Below, piece by piece: positions 40,701 to 48,597 of a stretch of DNA of 64,000 bases (the first letter of the stretch is position 1; each line of letters starts with the position of its first letter). The position numbers and the translations under genes were made by a program. Source of the stretch: Chamaea fasciata (taxonomy: Eukaryota > Chordata > Aves > Passeriformes > Sylviidae); contig JARCOQ010000005.1 of NCBI GenBank assembly GCA_029207755.1, positions 52,541,563 to 52,605,562 of the forward strand. Reading direction: 5' to 3'. The notes beneath the pieces are model-generated. The model was not told where the DNA came from and did not search any database. It saw only the letters and a list, made by a program, of their open reading frames with translations.

Positions 40701-43700
40701 GGGAAGTTCATCTGGAAAGATGAAACAGACAGAGACCAGAGTGGCACAGACCCAAGAGGGAACTGAAAACTGAAAGGTGGGAATCAGTACTGTGCATAAA
40801 GACACGGAGCAGAAGCAGGAGGAGGATTTGTGTCTCGTGCTTGAGGGGAAGCTGAGATCAAGGGAAGGTGTACCAAACCTAGCCTTTATTGCAAGGCATA
40901 AACAAAGTCGTAATCTAACGACAGCAGGAGACACGGATTAGACAAAGAACAAAATAAGTGGGAAAGCGAGCCCTGTGCATGAAGGAATAAACAGGGAAAT
41001 CTGGCAGCAGCAAGGAAGAATGTCAGTGGAGGAAGAGTCGGTGCCAGAGTCTGTCAGTTACTTTCTCAAGAAACCAGTAAAATATTAGAGAAGAAGAAGG
41101 TTGGGTTGGCTGTGGAGTTGCAAAATTATGGAAGGTACTGGAAGCAGCTATCTAGAAAAATCAAAACTGTTGGAGATTAATGCCTCCAGAAAAAAATGGA
41201 CAGCCAGCAAAACCTTCTGAAATTTCTTCCCAATGGGAATGCTTTTAACCATTCTGCCATTTACTGCAGATATTGTGAACACTCAATATATTCAAGAGTT
41301 GATAAACTGCTCATTTAAAACAATCAAACAAAAACTTTATTCAAAATTTAAGTTAAAACTTTATTTTAAATTGCCTAGGAACTAAACAAAAACCTTCTAA
41401 CTTGCTAACTTCCTCTATCTCAAAGATGCTCTTGCAAAAATATAACTCCAACCGCCAAGATCACCTTTTCCCAAGCGCACGCTACCATGAAATTGGAAGC
41501 ATGCCTGAAAAGTCAGAAAATTAAACCTTTTTTTTTTTTCTGGAATAAAAATGATGAAGAGAACATCACAGAAATGCCTTGGGAAATCTCCCTACCATTC
41601 TGAGAGGATTTCAGCTTAGAGACATCTTCAGAACACTGTACAGCTGTGACCAGCAGGGAGGCAGATGGAAGAACTGGAGACAAAAACTGTGCAGCAAGCA
41701 ATGTGCACAGCCCCATTCTTGCTCACCAGCTATATCCTAAAGCATTTCTCTTCCCACACCAGCAGATAAATAAAATCAGGATTATTTAGATGGGGTAACC
41801 ATATGGTTTGAATAATTTGTAAATGCTATTTTCAGCACATTACTATAATACATGGTAGAGACCTACAAAATAGGGTCAAAACTTGCTGTTTTGTAACCAA
41901 CCTGTTCCATTTGGGTGCAGAGACAGAGATGATGGCTCTATATCAATTATTCCACATGCTGTTCCTACCTTCAGAGTCACGGAACAAAACAATTGCTCCA
42001 TGTGGGCCATATTATTGGGTTCTTGAGCTCAAATAAATATTTATCAGCCTTGCTGATAATTATTTGCTAGTAAATATTTGTTTAAATTGTGAAGTCCTGA
42101 CTTTCCTTTTTAAATTCCATTTCAGCCTACATGCATCTGTCTGCTTTGTGCCTTCCTAGTGCAGAATGCTGCAATATGTAGCAAAAAAAAAAAAAAAAAA
42201 CCAAAACAAAAAAAAACCCAGGAAAAAATGCAAAAATATCAACTACAAGAAAGAAAATCAACACAAAGACTTGAAATCTGTTACACGTAAACTGTCCTTT
42301 CTCTCTCCACCTCCTTCATTCCCTCTCACCTTTTTTTTATTAATGGAGTCTCAGAATCCAGAAGCCAGTTTTATTCTAAATTAAGGTACCTGCAATGCTG
42401 CAGGAACAGCACTGATGAAGGTTTTTGTCTGGATACAGTGCATGCTTTCCAATTTTCACTGTCTTTCTTTTTTTTTTTTTTTTTAGCAGATACAAAACAT
42501 TGCAGAAGCACATGTAAATCATCACTCTCTTGCCCAGTGGAACAGAATTTCAGTTAGCAATGCCAAAAGTTGCCTACAGAAGGCATCTACATCTGGTCTG
42601 CTACATCCAAGGCAGCAACAACAGGCACACACGGTTTGCTTTGTTCAGAATTCATCTCTGTGGCGCAGCTGAGCCTCAGATACAAAAAGAAAAAAAAAAG
42701 AAAAAAAAAAAAAAAGAAAAAAAAAAACCACCAAACCTATGAGCCCTTTGGGGTTAAACAGAAAAATGTTTTTAGTCACAACAACTTTTTGGGGGAGGCA
42801 GCAAAGCTGTAACAATGTATGGAAGAGGTTTTATGTAAATCATTAAAGGCTTCCTGATTTCAATTGTCGCTAACACCAAGAAGTTGCTTAACGTACACTT
42901 GAGAGTGTGAAGGCAGAACAGATGAATAGTCTCACAAATCCTATTTGCTCAGTTGGAAAAATGCAAAAATATTTGTCGAAACTAAGGGGAAAAAAACCCC
43001 GATTCCTGCTCGTTGCCACTGAAATATAAAAGTCAAATTAATATTCATGATTTCTGACTGCGTGATGGTTTTTAACTGGGAGGCAGAAGGGGCAGATACA
43101 ATCAGTAAACAAATACACTGTCGAATCCACACAGAATTCAATACCTACCTAGCCACTCGTTGAATTTTTTTACTTCACTAGGAAGTCCCAGCTCAGTAAA
43201 GTCACCAGCATGTATTAACACATCTCCATATGGCATTTGGATGGGATCAGTTCTTGAGTGAGTATCAGAAATACAGACAAATCGTGTATATCCTGGAGGC
43301 TTCGGAGCATCATGGGGCACTGGATCAACCCTGTAGAAAATGCATCATAACAAGGTTATAAAGTATTTACGTACTTCTTAGTGTCTGCTTTGAAATTGTA
43401 ACACTACTTTTTACCTTTACAAAAGATTACACAGACTTCGAAATCTGCCTGCTGGAAGGATTTATTAAAACAAACCTAACACTAATGGGAGGTGTAAAAA
43501 TTCTTGATGTTCACATCACAACATTTTCAGTATTTTTGGGGTAGATAGATTAATTTAAAGAGATTAAGGAAAAGAGATTGGACTGTGGCAGTAACTCTGA
43601 CACAAATACTTACAAATAAATCAAAGGCATTGCCAGTTTCAAAGGAAAAGTTCTATCCCATTTCATTGTTTAAATATGATTACACTGTACACAGGGAAAA

Positions 43701-46700
43701 GATTTATTTTAGATACATAAATACATTTAGATACATAAATACATTTACGTTTAGATGCAATTTTTTTTCTAATTATAACTTCTTTTCTGCAAGTTACTCA
43801 ATTCCAGCAAATTTAATTAACACATTTTGGAGATATGTTTCAGTGTGTTAATGCAAAGCAACATAAAAACTCTCCTGACAGCTGTAAATGTACGTTAAAG
43901 CCTGACTATTGTCAGGACAAAGTGACGACTTTCTGGGCTTAATTACACTAAATGAAATCAGATGCTGTGAGGGGTGAGGCTGCATTGTTCAGAACCCAAT
44001 CTCTACATTCAAAACTGAAGAAACGAAAAATCTGACCCAGTTTGATGAGTCTCACAATTTACAAGAGGACATCATAGAACACCTCTCTGCTATAGAAGGA
44101 ATACTTGTTTGCAAATCAATCTTTTTAACCTCAATCCATATTTTGTTCATATACACAGAAGCAAATCTATATATATGCAGCTATACTGTATCTGCTACTC
44201 CAGTTAGGGAATTCTGGTGGGAAAAAAATCAAAAAGCAAGAGATGCAAGAGTTATATTAGTGTCACTAGAAACCAGAGAGATGTACAGAATTGTTATGAA
44301 CTATTTTACTTTTACAACATAGCTTTTGAAAGGACAAATAAAATTAGTTTTGTTCACTGTTGCGGTATACAGTACATATTTCTATCCCTTGCTGGTTGGG
44401 CTTCAATTCAGGAGCTTTTACATAAACAAACTCAGGGGAAAAAATTATAGAGACCTCTGCTTTCAATAAAACTACTTCTGTTTACTAGGTAAATTTTCAA
44501 AAAGCATTTTATTGCTTAAAAGGCATAAGAATAATCTTTAATTACTCAACCTTTTCTCTGTGTCAAAAAATTCTATTAAATTTATAGGCAGATAAACTGA
44601 GGTGGTTTTGACAAATTCACAGGATTAGTGAGAGGGTGGGGAACAAATCTAAAACATTGAGATCTTGTTAAATACAGAAAAAGGTCTTAGCATTTTCTAC
44701 AATGTAACTACAAAACCAGAGAATCAATGAATCAATTATTTTGTACCCATCTTTCCCATATAGGAAAAAGAAATATCGGGCTTTTTACAGCAAAACTGGA
44801 GGAGCAGCCTTTTAGTACAAACACCTTAGGGTTGTCTTGCTGAACTTCCAGGTTTTGAGGAGAAAGCGACTAAATATGAGCTGAGGAGTAAACCCAGCTG
44901 TGATCAAATCCTACCTGATGAACTACATGCCAGGGGCATAGGTAAGCAAGGATGTCGTGGGAACTCCAAAATTTGGGGGGCAAAGAGTGCAGTGCTTGGA
45001 CTCCCAGCAGCTGCAAACCCCTCATGTAGGGCACATGGGGAAGGGCAGATGAAGGAAAAGAGCTGAGAGGTTAAAAATGCCTCTGTTTTGGAGGAAGAGA
45101 GAGCTGCACTGGGAAAACTCCAGGGGAGGCAGTAGGGGTGCAAAGGAATGTGGGTGGTGAATGGTGGGGCTTAGACCGGGTAGTGAGGGTTTGCCCTCAG
45201 GCGGGAGCTGCGTGAAGCATGATGCAGTCAGTTCACAAAATGAACCAGGATGCTTGGATAAAAAGGATGAGGGGCTGACCTTGGCTATCACTGTAGCTGT
45301 TCAAGCTACAAGGATTAAACATCAGTCCAGTAAACTGAATTATTGCTCTCCCAACCCAACACTTCCCAAAGAGAGTTACAGATGGCATCACTGAGCCAGC
45401 TTTAAATCATGGACACTGCCTTGGCAAACATAAGGATATGGACTGGTCTAAAACACCACTCTTTGACTCTTCATGGTAGAGTAGCCTTTAAAGCAGGTAC
45501 TGCTTCTCCTTCAGAAATCTTTTAAAGCTCAGCACAGCAGCAAGCCAGGTGTTAGGGTGCAGTGTACACTTTACACAGGAAGCAGGGTGGAAAGAACAGC
45601 AGGCTTACCATGGCAACCCCATGCAGCACATAATGCACATGCTTTGGATGGGGATGGGGAAGGTGTGGACAGCATTTTCCTGGTTGCTGAGGTATGTGTA
45701 ACTTTTAAATTCTCTACAACGGGCCAGAGAATTTTTGTGGGAAAAGGGTATCAATGCAAAAAAAACCCACCCAGATAAATGAGATGCAGATTTCTCATGC
45801 TGAAGTGATATGCACGCACTGAGACCATATATAGGTAAAAGCATATGTCAAGTTTCGCAAACACATCTAAGTTGTATTACTGGAAATAATTTCTGAAGGC
45901 TCAATCCCCATATTCTTGTGTAACGCATTCCCACAGCAGCTGTCACACCAACACCCAATGCACAGCTTGCAGCATGAGCAGAGGAATACAGATTTGCTGA
46001 TTATTTTTGTGCAAATGCTTTTGTTTTTCTTTAGATCAGTAGGAAAACTTGCAGAGAAACTGAAAAGCGAAGTTGGAACGTCTCAGAGCAAAAACACTTC
46101 AAGAGGTTAGCTTATGCACTAGATTTCAGTACTTCAGGATGGAGTGAGACAGGCACTTTCCAGAAATGACTGATGGACTTGAAAACACTGGCAGAATTTA
46201 CCATCCTTCTTTCAGAGGCAACCCAGTCATCTCACAAGCACAGGAATGCCAGACTATGACAGGTCTAGAAAGGGCTGTCAGCGTGTTCTGGGAGCTAAAA
46301 TGTCAAATAAGAAATCCAAACCTGCACAGAGGACCAAGGAAGAGCTGGAAGACTGAATCCATAAGAAAAGGAGCACACAACCCTCTCCCCCGTGGTTAAA
46401 GTAGTTTACTGTGAGTTCAGATGTTAACAGGTCTTTGTGAAATGTTTATGATTGCCTGCAACATCACTAATGGAGGTATCTTGAACCAGCACAAAGCCTA
46501 ACCTCCCTGAAGTTAAGGACAAAACTTGCATGCACAGAAGCAGGGCTGAGATTTCACCCATAACAATCATGTGAATAAAAGGTGCTTTTGTCACCCTTTT
46601 TATGTCTACTTTTCCCTTCTTTGTTACTATTCTATTCACTGGTAGGAAGAAAAAGCAATCCTGCTGGTATTCAGAAACATTATTTACTATTTCTGTACAA

Positions 46701-48486
46701 AGAGAAAGCATAGGTCAGATTGTGGTACATGTTTTAATTGATTTGGCCTGTTTTTCTATTTGCACAAGCTTCTTCAACAGTATTAATCATTCATGAGAGA
46801 TTGCTAAACTCTTCTGAGGAACTGTTTTCTAAGGATAGCTTAGGATTTTCACCTCCTTCCCTGAGTGCTGGCTTTCTATCATGTAGTTGACTGCCTAAGC
46901 CTGCAGTACCATGATTTCTTACTGGTTAGAAGTTTAAACAGCATACTGTTGAGAACCAAGTGAATACTAATAAATAACTTATTTCCAACCCAGTAAAAAA
47001 CATTCAGCTTTTAAGACCAGGAAACAAATTCCTGAGTGCCCAGGAGCTGTCTGAATATTCACAAGGAATAGCTAAGCCTCAACAAGCTCAGTCAACCTGC
47101 ATTTGGCATTTTCATTTGTAAAAGTGTTTCTGAATCCACATTTGTTTGTTTGTACTTTTTCTATCATTTACCAGCTCTATAAACAAAAGATGTTTCCCAG
47201 TGCTAACACTCAACTCATTTTACTGTTTGCATTTCAGTAGGATTTAAAAAACCCCAACACAGACCGTAATATACTGCCCCCAAAAACTGAGTGTTTGCTC
47301 ACCATCTTGATATACATGTTAGTCATCAAATTTTTTTAATATAATCTAATGTATGCCAAAGAAGCATTCACTAAATAGGCACACAGTGTTCAACCAGTCA
47401 CAAGTGCTGAGGTTTTTAACTGCAGAAATCATGACCGACGTTTTTAAGTTATCAAATCATTTTAAATACCAAAAATGTAAACTAGGTGACTATTTGTTCA
47501 ATCTCCCTAAAGGGAAAGCGTTTCCTTTAAAAAATGAAAACCAGCCATCTGATCTAAAGATAAGGCTGCTTCTCTCTTTAATAAACACAATAAAATGGTG
47601 CAGACATTTTTATTCCCTATAAAAATATTTTACAGTAGAATTTTATACTTAATTTATTTGTAATAGCTTTACTGTTTTGCTCTTCCTTCTGGCTTTAAAC
47701 TTTATGGCAGGTTTCATTTCGTAATTATAATTCTTCACTTTATGTTACAAGTAAATCATCTAGAGCAGTTAATTTTACTGATGTTGTCATTATATAAGAA
47801 GTCAGAAACAAACACATTATTTTAATTACTCTTTAAGCTCTTGGCATTTTCAGAAAGTAAGTTGTCGGATGGGTGCCCACAGTATTTTATGTATTGATAT
47901 GATTTTTTACCAGTATGCAGCTGTAATATAACCAACCAAAGAGAATCTGTGTGCTGTACAGATCCAGGCTTGGTATTTTCAGCAGCCGTGTACATCAATA
48001 TGCAAGTGCACAAAGCAAACAAACATTAAGATTGCAGAAAGTATCATCCTTGTAGCGTCCCGTGTTTTATTGCCACCGCTTGTTTTTTATTTCTCTTTTT
48101 AATACGTAAGTACTATGTATTACACTTACACCAGTGAGGAAATCTTTCTCCCATCTTTTTAACAAAGCACTTTTCAAATGGACTGATTTCTTCTCATTAT
48201 AGTAAATATTATTAGAAAGGCAGCAAAACAGTGTTCTTTGAATTCTTTTCGACTGGTCCATCAAATACCACATCGACAAGGCAATAACCATTCCAAAGGC
48301 TGTGCCGGAGCAATAACAGTACTAAAATACTTACATTTGCACATGTGGGGGCTGGAAACGTCCCTGGTTAATGTTGTAGAACGTGAAAGCCTGTGTGGGG
48401 TTGGAGCTGTACTCATCCACCTCGATGATGAGCCGGCTGTGCTGGTGCCTCCTGGCTGCCATGATGTGGGACTGGGCGAAGGCCAT
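2700..48486 (-). CDS. MPPED1: MPPED1, metallophosphoesterase domain-containing protein 1 (six coding exons)
   Basis: The coding sequence joins, in transcript order, 48486-48335, 43330-43149, 30521-30296, 11015-10900, 6401-6288 and 2818-2700. Every junction has GT/AG sites and matching phase, giving 302 residues plus TGA. The product is a calcineurin-like (class III cyclic nucleotide-type) metallophosphoesterase. Visible metal-site motifs are SDTH (D73, H75), AGDF (D94), GNHE (N125, H126), THGPP (H221) and FGHIHEG (H260, H262). The MPPED family hydrolyses phosphodiesters such as cyclic nucleotides in vitro; the physiological substrate is not settled, and expression is mainly in brain (family knowledge). 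The intact GHIH motif and the sequence around [13 protein letters not shown] fit MPPED1; MPPED2 has Gly in place of the GHIH histidine. No signal peptide or membrane segment is seen, so it is probably cytosolic. As I recall it, human MPPED1 is about 24 residues longer at the N-terminus, so the start at 48486 is the main uncertainty. Confidence 0.95.
2819..6287 (-). other. MPPED1: MPPED1 last intron
   Basis: A 3.5 kb intron with donor GTCAGA and acceptor CCTTTGTAG. The sequence is unique-looking; a 134-codon plus-strand frame at 5201-5605 has no recognisable domain. No repeat family was recognised. Confidence 0.85.
6288..6401 (-). CDS. MPPED1: MPPED1 coding exon 5 (residues 226-264)
   Basis: The acceptor CCTTTCCAAAG precedes GTTTTCTAGAC, which completes Gly226 and encodes [10 protein letters not shown]. 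The exon is 114 bp and ends ATGAAG before the donor GTCAGA, a weaker but usable site. It carries the last active-site block, VFGHIHEG (His260 and His262). These histidines are the features that separate MPPED1 from MPPED2, which has Gly at the first position. Confidence 0.96.
6402..10899 (-). other. MPPED1: MPPED1 intron between coding exons 4 and 5
   Basis: A 4.5 kb intron with GTAAGA and a TTTCCAAAG end. It is AT-rich unique sequence with an 11-bp perfect hairpin at 8437-8461 and A-rich runs near 9166-9235. No coding region or clear transposon is seen. Confidence 0.85.
10900..11015 (-). CDS. MPPED1: MPPED1 coding exon 4 (residues 187-226)
   Basis: The acceptor, with a pyrimidine-rich run ending CTTGGCAG, precedes GCAACCTTGG, which completes Trp187. 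The exon is 116 bp and ends CTCG before the donor GTAAGA. It encodes [14 protein letters not shown] and ends with ITHGPPL, which supplies metal ligand His221. Intron 3 of the coding region, upstream of it, is the longest coding-region intron (about 19.3 kb) and carries most of the recognised CR1 copies. Confidence 0.96.
12295..12610 (+). mobile_element. CR1 LINE 3' fragment
   Basis: It matches the last roughly 300 bases of CR1. The segment at 12400-12450 is equivalent to the [17 protein letters not shown] coding block. It is followed by the 3' UTR with GTGTAGATGTGGTGCTTA and a decayed end near TTTTCCTAATTAATTATG. It is older than the 19 kb copy by its divergence and is antisense to MPPED1. 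Confidence 0.85.
13686..13725. repeat. Poly-A followed by TA microsatellite
   Basis: Fifteen A then twelve and a half TA units; simple repeat. Confidence 0.95.
18585..20256 (+). mobile_element. CR1 LINE, 5'-truncated and internally deleted, inactive
   Basis: The plus strand follows the 3' two-thirds of avian CR1. It starts near a segment equivalent to the ORF2 endonuclease-RT linker (the GDLVTKD/EKAEVL-like region at about 18800-18870). It passes RT-like residues at 19360-19500 ([23 protein letters not shown]) and the C-terminal block near 19880-20090 ([12 protein letters not shown] and RTRGNGLK). It ends in the typical CR1 tail with ATTCTATGATT at about 20244. Between about 19015 and 19030 the sequence jumps over several hundred bases of RT. 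The YADD-like active-site block is degraded and the frame shifts repeatedly, so it is a dead copy. It lies antisense to MPPED1. Confidence 0.92.
23438..23455. repeat. Short CTG repeat
   Basis: About five or six CTG units in intronic DNA. It is too short to be remarkable. Confidence 0.8.
25785..25960 (-). mobile_element. CR1 LINE 3' end, reverse orientation
   Basis: Read on the plus strand this is the reverse complement of a CR1 3' end. It begins ACAGAATCACAGAAAGATGG and continues with CTGGAGATTTCCAGTCCAACC, the inverse of the usual GGTTGGACT...TCTGTGATTCTGT tail. The 5' boundary is blurred, and a TTTG-repeat follows at 25978. It is the only recognised CR1 in the sense orientation of MPPED1. 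Confidence 0.75.
25978..26022. repeat. TTTG microsatellite
   Basis: Imperfect TTTG/TTGG repeat directly after the reverse CR1 3' piece. Confidence 0.85.
26455..27020 (+). mobile_element. CR1 LINE 3' fragment (GC-rich subfamily)
   Basis: It contains the CR1 3' coding block (CTGTGTCCATCTCTTGGCTCC, CTGCAGAGATGA, GGAAAGGCTGAGGGAGCTGG). It ends CCTTCCAGCCTGACCCATCC then TGGGATTCTGTGA at 27003-27017. It is relatively GC-rich and intact compared with the other copies, suggesting a younger insertion. Open frames across it are remnants and shadows. It is antisense to MPPED1. Confidence 0.9.
27974..28045. repeat. 36-bp tandem duplication
   Basis: Two adjacent copies of a 36-base unit starting AGTCTTGACTATG, differing at one clear position (CTAATGGA versus CTGATGGA). 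It looks like a recent local duplication. Confidence 0.9.
29080..29330 (+). mobile_element. Possible very old CR1-like fragment
   Basis: The stretch near 29098-29150 (TTGGGACTGATACCATCTAACATCTTCC) resembles the CR1 segment coding for a GPxLFNIF-like block. Further on, GACAAATGTAGAATAATA resembles another RT-coding piece. The similarity is weak, and chance resemblance is possible. Confidence 0.35.
30296..30521 (-). CDS. MPPED1: MPPED1 coding exon 3 (residues 112-187)
   Basis: The acceptor TTCACTGTTTTAG is followed by GTAGCCTGCCC, which completes Gly112 and starts SLPYEYK. The exon is 226 bp and ends CCTTG before the donor GTAAGC. It encodes the third metallophosphoesterase block, AGNHE (Asn125 and His126), where most family members have GNHD. 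It then encodes the helical insert ending at RIYGSP. The reading frame is free of stops throughout. Confidence 0.96.
32995..33502 (+). mobile_element. CR1 LINE 3' fragment
   Basis: It shows the CR1 3' ORF2 and UTR pattern: GTAGCGCTTGTGAGACCTCC, TGGGCTCTTCAGTGACAGG, then GGAGGAGGTTGGACTCAATG and CCTCCGGAGGTCCCCTCC, ending near CCTGATTCTCTAG. It is moderately decayed, and the 5' limit is approximate. It is antisense to MPPED1. Confidence 0.85.
39530..40090 (+). mobile_element. Ancient CR1-like LINE fragment
   Basis: It resembles the more widespread reptile-type CR1/L3-like 3' region. The recognisable pieces are GGGCAATAAGAAGACAGATGA, GCAGTTCTGGTCTCATTC (39812), GATCAAAGG after a RT C-terminal-like stretch, and AAATGAAACTAGTAGGTGACAG near the end. 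It is heavily diverged with no intact frame, so the family assignment comes from pattern memory. Confidence 0.6.
42183..42217. repeat. A-rich tract
   Basis: A run of 18 A, then CCAAAAC and further A; simple repeat. Confidence 0.9.
42684..42727. repeat. A-rich tract with single G interruptions
   Basis: Poly-A interrupted by single G bases. The lysine-rich open frames across it are artefacts. Confidence 0.9.
43149..43330 (-). CDS. MPPED1: MPPED1 coding exon 2 (end of residue 51 to part of 112)
   Basis: The acceptor TTTTCTACAG precedes G|GTTGATCCA, which completes Met51 and begins [13 protein letters not shown]. The exon is 182 bp and ends in TGGCTAG before the donor GTAGGT. It carries the first two metal-binding blocks: SDTH (Asp73 and His75) and AGDFTELG (Asp94). 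It opens in the phase left by the upstream exon and leaves one base of Gly112 for the next. Confidence 0.96.
43331..48334 (-). other. MPPED1: MPPED1 intron between coding exons 1 and 2
   Basis: A 5.0 kb phase-2 intron with GTAAGT and a TTTTCTACAG end. It contains AT-rich unique sequence, an 18-bp tandem duplication at 43711-43746, and no recognisable coding region or high-confidence transposon. Confidence 0.85.
43711..43746. repeat. 18-bp tandem duplication
   Basis: Two identical copies of AGATACATAAATACATTT, then a partial third-like TTAGATG. Simple intronic repeat. Confidence 0.9.
48335..48486 (-). CDS. MPPED1: MPPED1 coding exon 1 (residues 1-50 and part of 51)
   Basis: This exon runs from the ATG at 48486-48484 and encodes a start of [16 protein letters not shown] followed by the [13 protein letters not shown] segment. 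It ends with AT of Met51, followed by the donor GTAAGT (48334-48329), so the intron is phase 2. The ATG context (GCAGACATGG, A at -3 and G at +4) is strong. A second in-frame ATG lies eight codons on (48462). The exon continues 5' as untranslated leader to a predicted acceptor at 48598-48599. The segment precedes the catalytic domain and contains none of its metal ligands. Confidence 0.93.
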
Positions 48487-48509
48487 GTCTGCACGCGGGC
48501 CTGGCGCCC

Positions 48510-48521
48510 TCAGGCCACCAT
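48510..48521 (-). other. Second minimal upstream ORF (3 codons)
   Basis: ATG GTG GCC TGA, 24 bases upstream of the MPPED1 ATG. It has purine-rich context (AGGGATGG) and ends well before the main start. It is seen directly; function is unknown. Confidence 0.3.
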
Positions 48522-48526
48522 CCCTG

Positions 48527-48556
48527 CTATCTTCCTGCTGCGGGGGCCAGCACCAT
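48527..48556 (-). other. Upstream ORF in the MPPED1 leader (9 codons)
   Basis: ATG at 48556-48554 with G at +4 opens MVLAPAAGR and stops at TAG 48529-48527. It lies wholly inside the predicted leader, 41 bases before the main ATG. A uORF like this can lower translation or favour reinitiation at the main start. Whether it is used depends on the predicted acceptor at 48598 being correct. Confidence 0.4.
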
Positions 48557-48597
48557 GGCAGCCCCCGGCCCAGCCAGCACACTCCCCTTCCAAACAC

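Larger units (their letters stand above)
30522..43148 (-). other. MPPED1: MPPED1 intron between coding exons 2 and 3
   Basis: A 12.6 kb intron with GTAGGT and a TGTTTTAG end. It contains a CR1 fragment near 32995-33500, an older CR1-like fragment near 39530-40090, an 11-bp hairpin at 35210-35234, and A-rich tracts at 42183-42217 and 42684-42727. The remainder is AT-rich unique sequence with no gene seen. Confidence 0.85.
48487..48597 (-). other. MPPED1: Predicted 5' untranslated part of the first coding exon
   Basis: A strong acceptor (pyrimidine tract TCTCTCCCGTCTGCTGCAG, AG at 48599-48598) lies 111 bases upstream of the ATG, so the exon probably spans 48335-48597. The 111 bases are open in the MPPED1 frame (37 codons without a stop) but contain no in-frame ATG. 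They hold two out-of-frame ATGs that open short uORFs. The boundary is inferred from the splice signal alone. Confidence 0.6.

Noticed and set aside
42530..42812. Lysine-rich frames
   Set aside because: They are translations through a poly-A tract.
2700..48486. Assignment to MPPED2 instead of MPPED1
   Set aside because: The GHIH motif has histidine, not the MPPED2 glycine. Diagnostic stretches ([34 protein letters not shown] and [19 protein letters not shown]) fit MPPED1.
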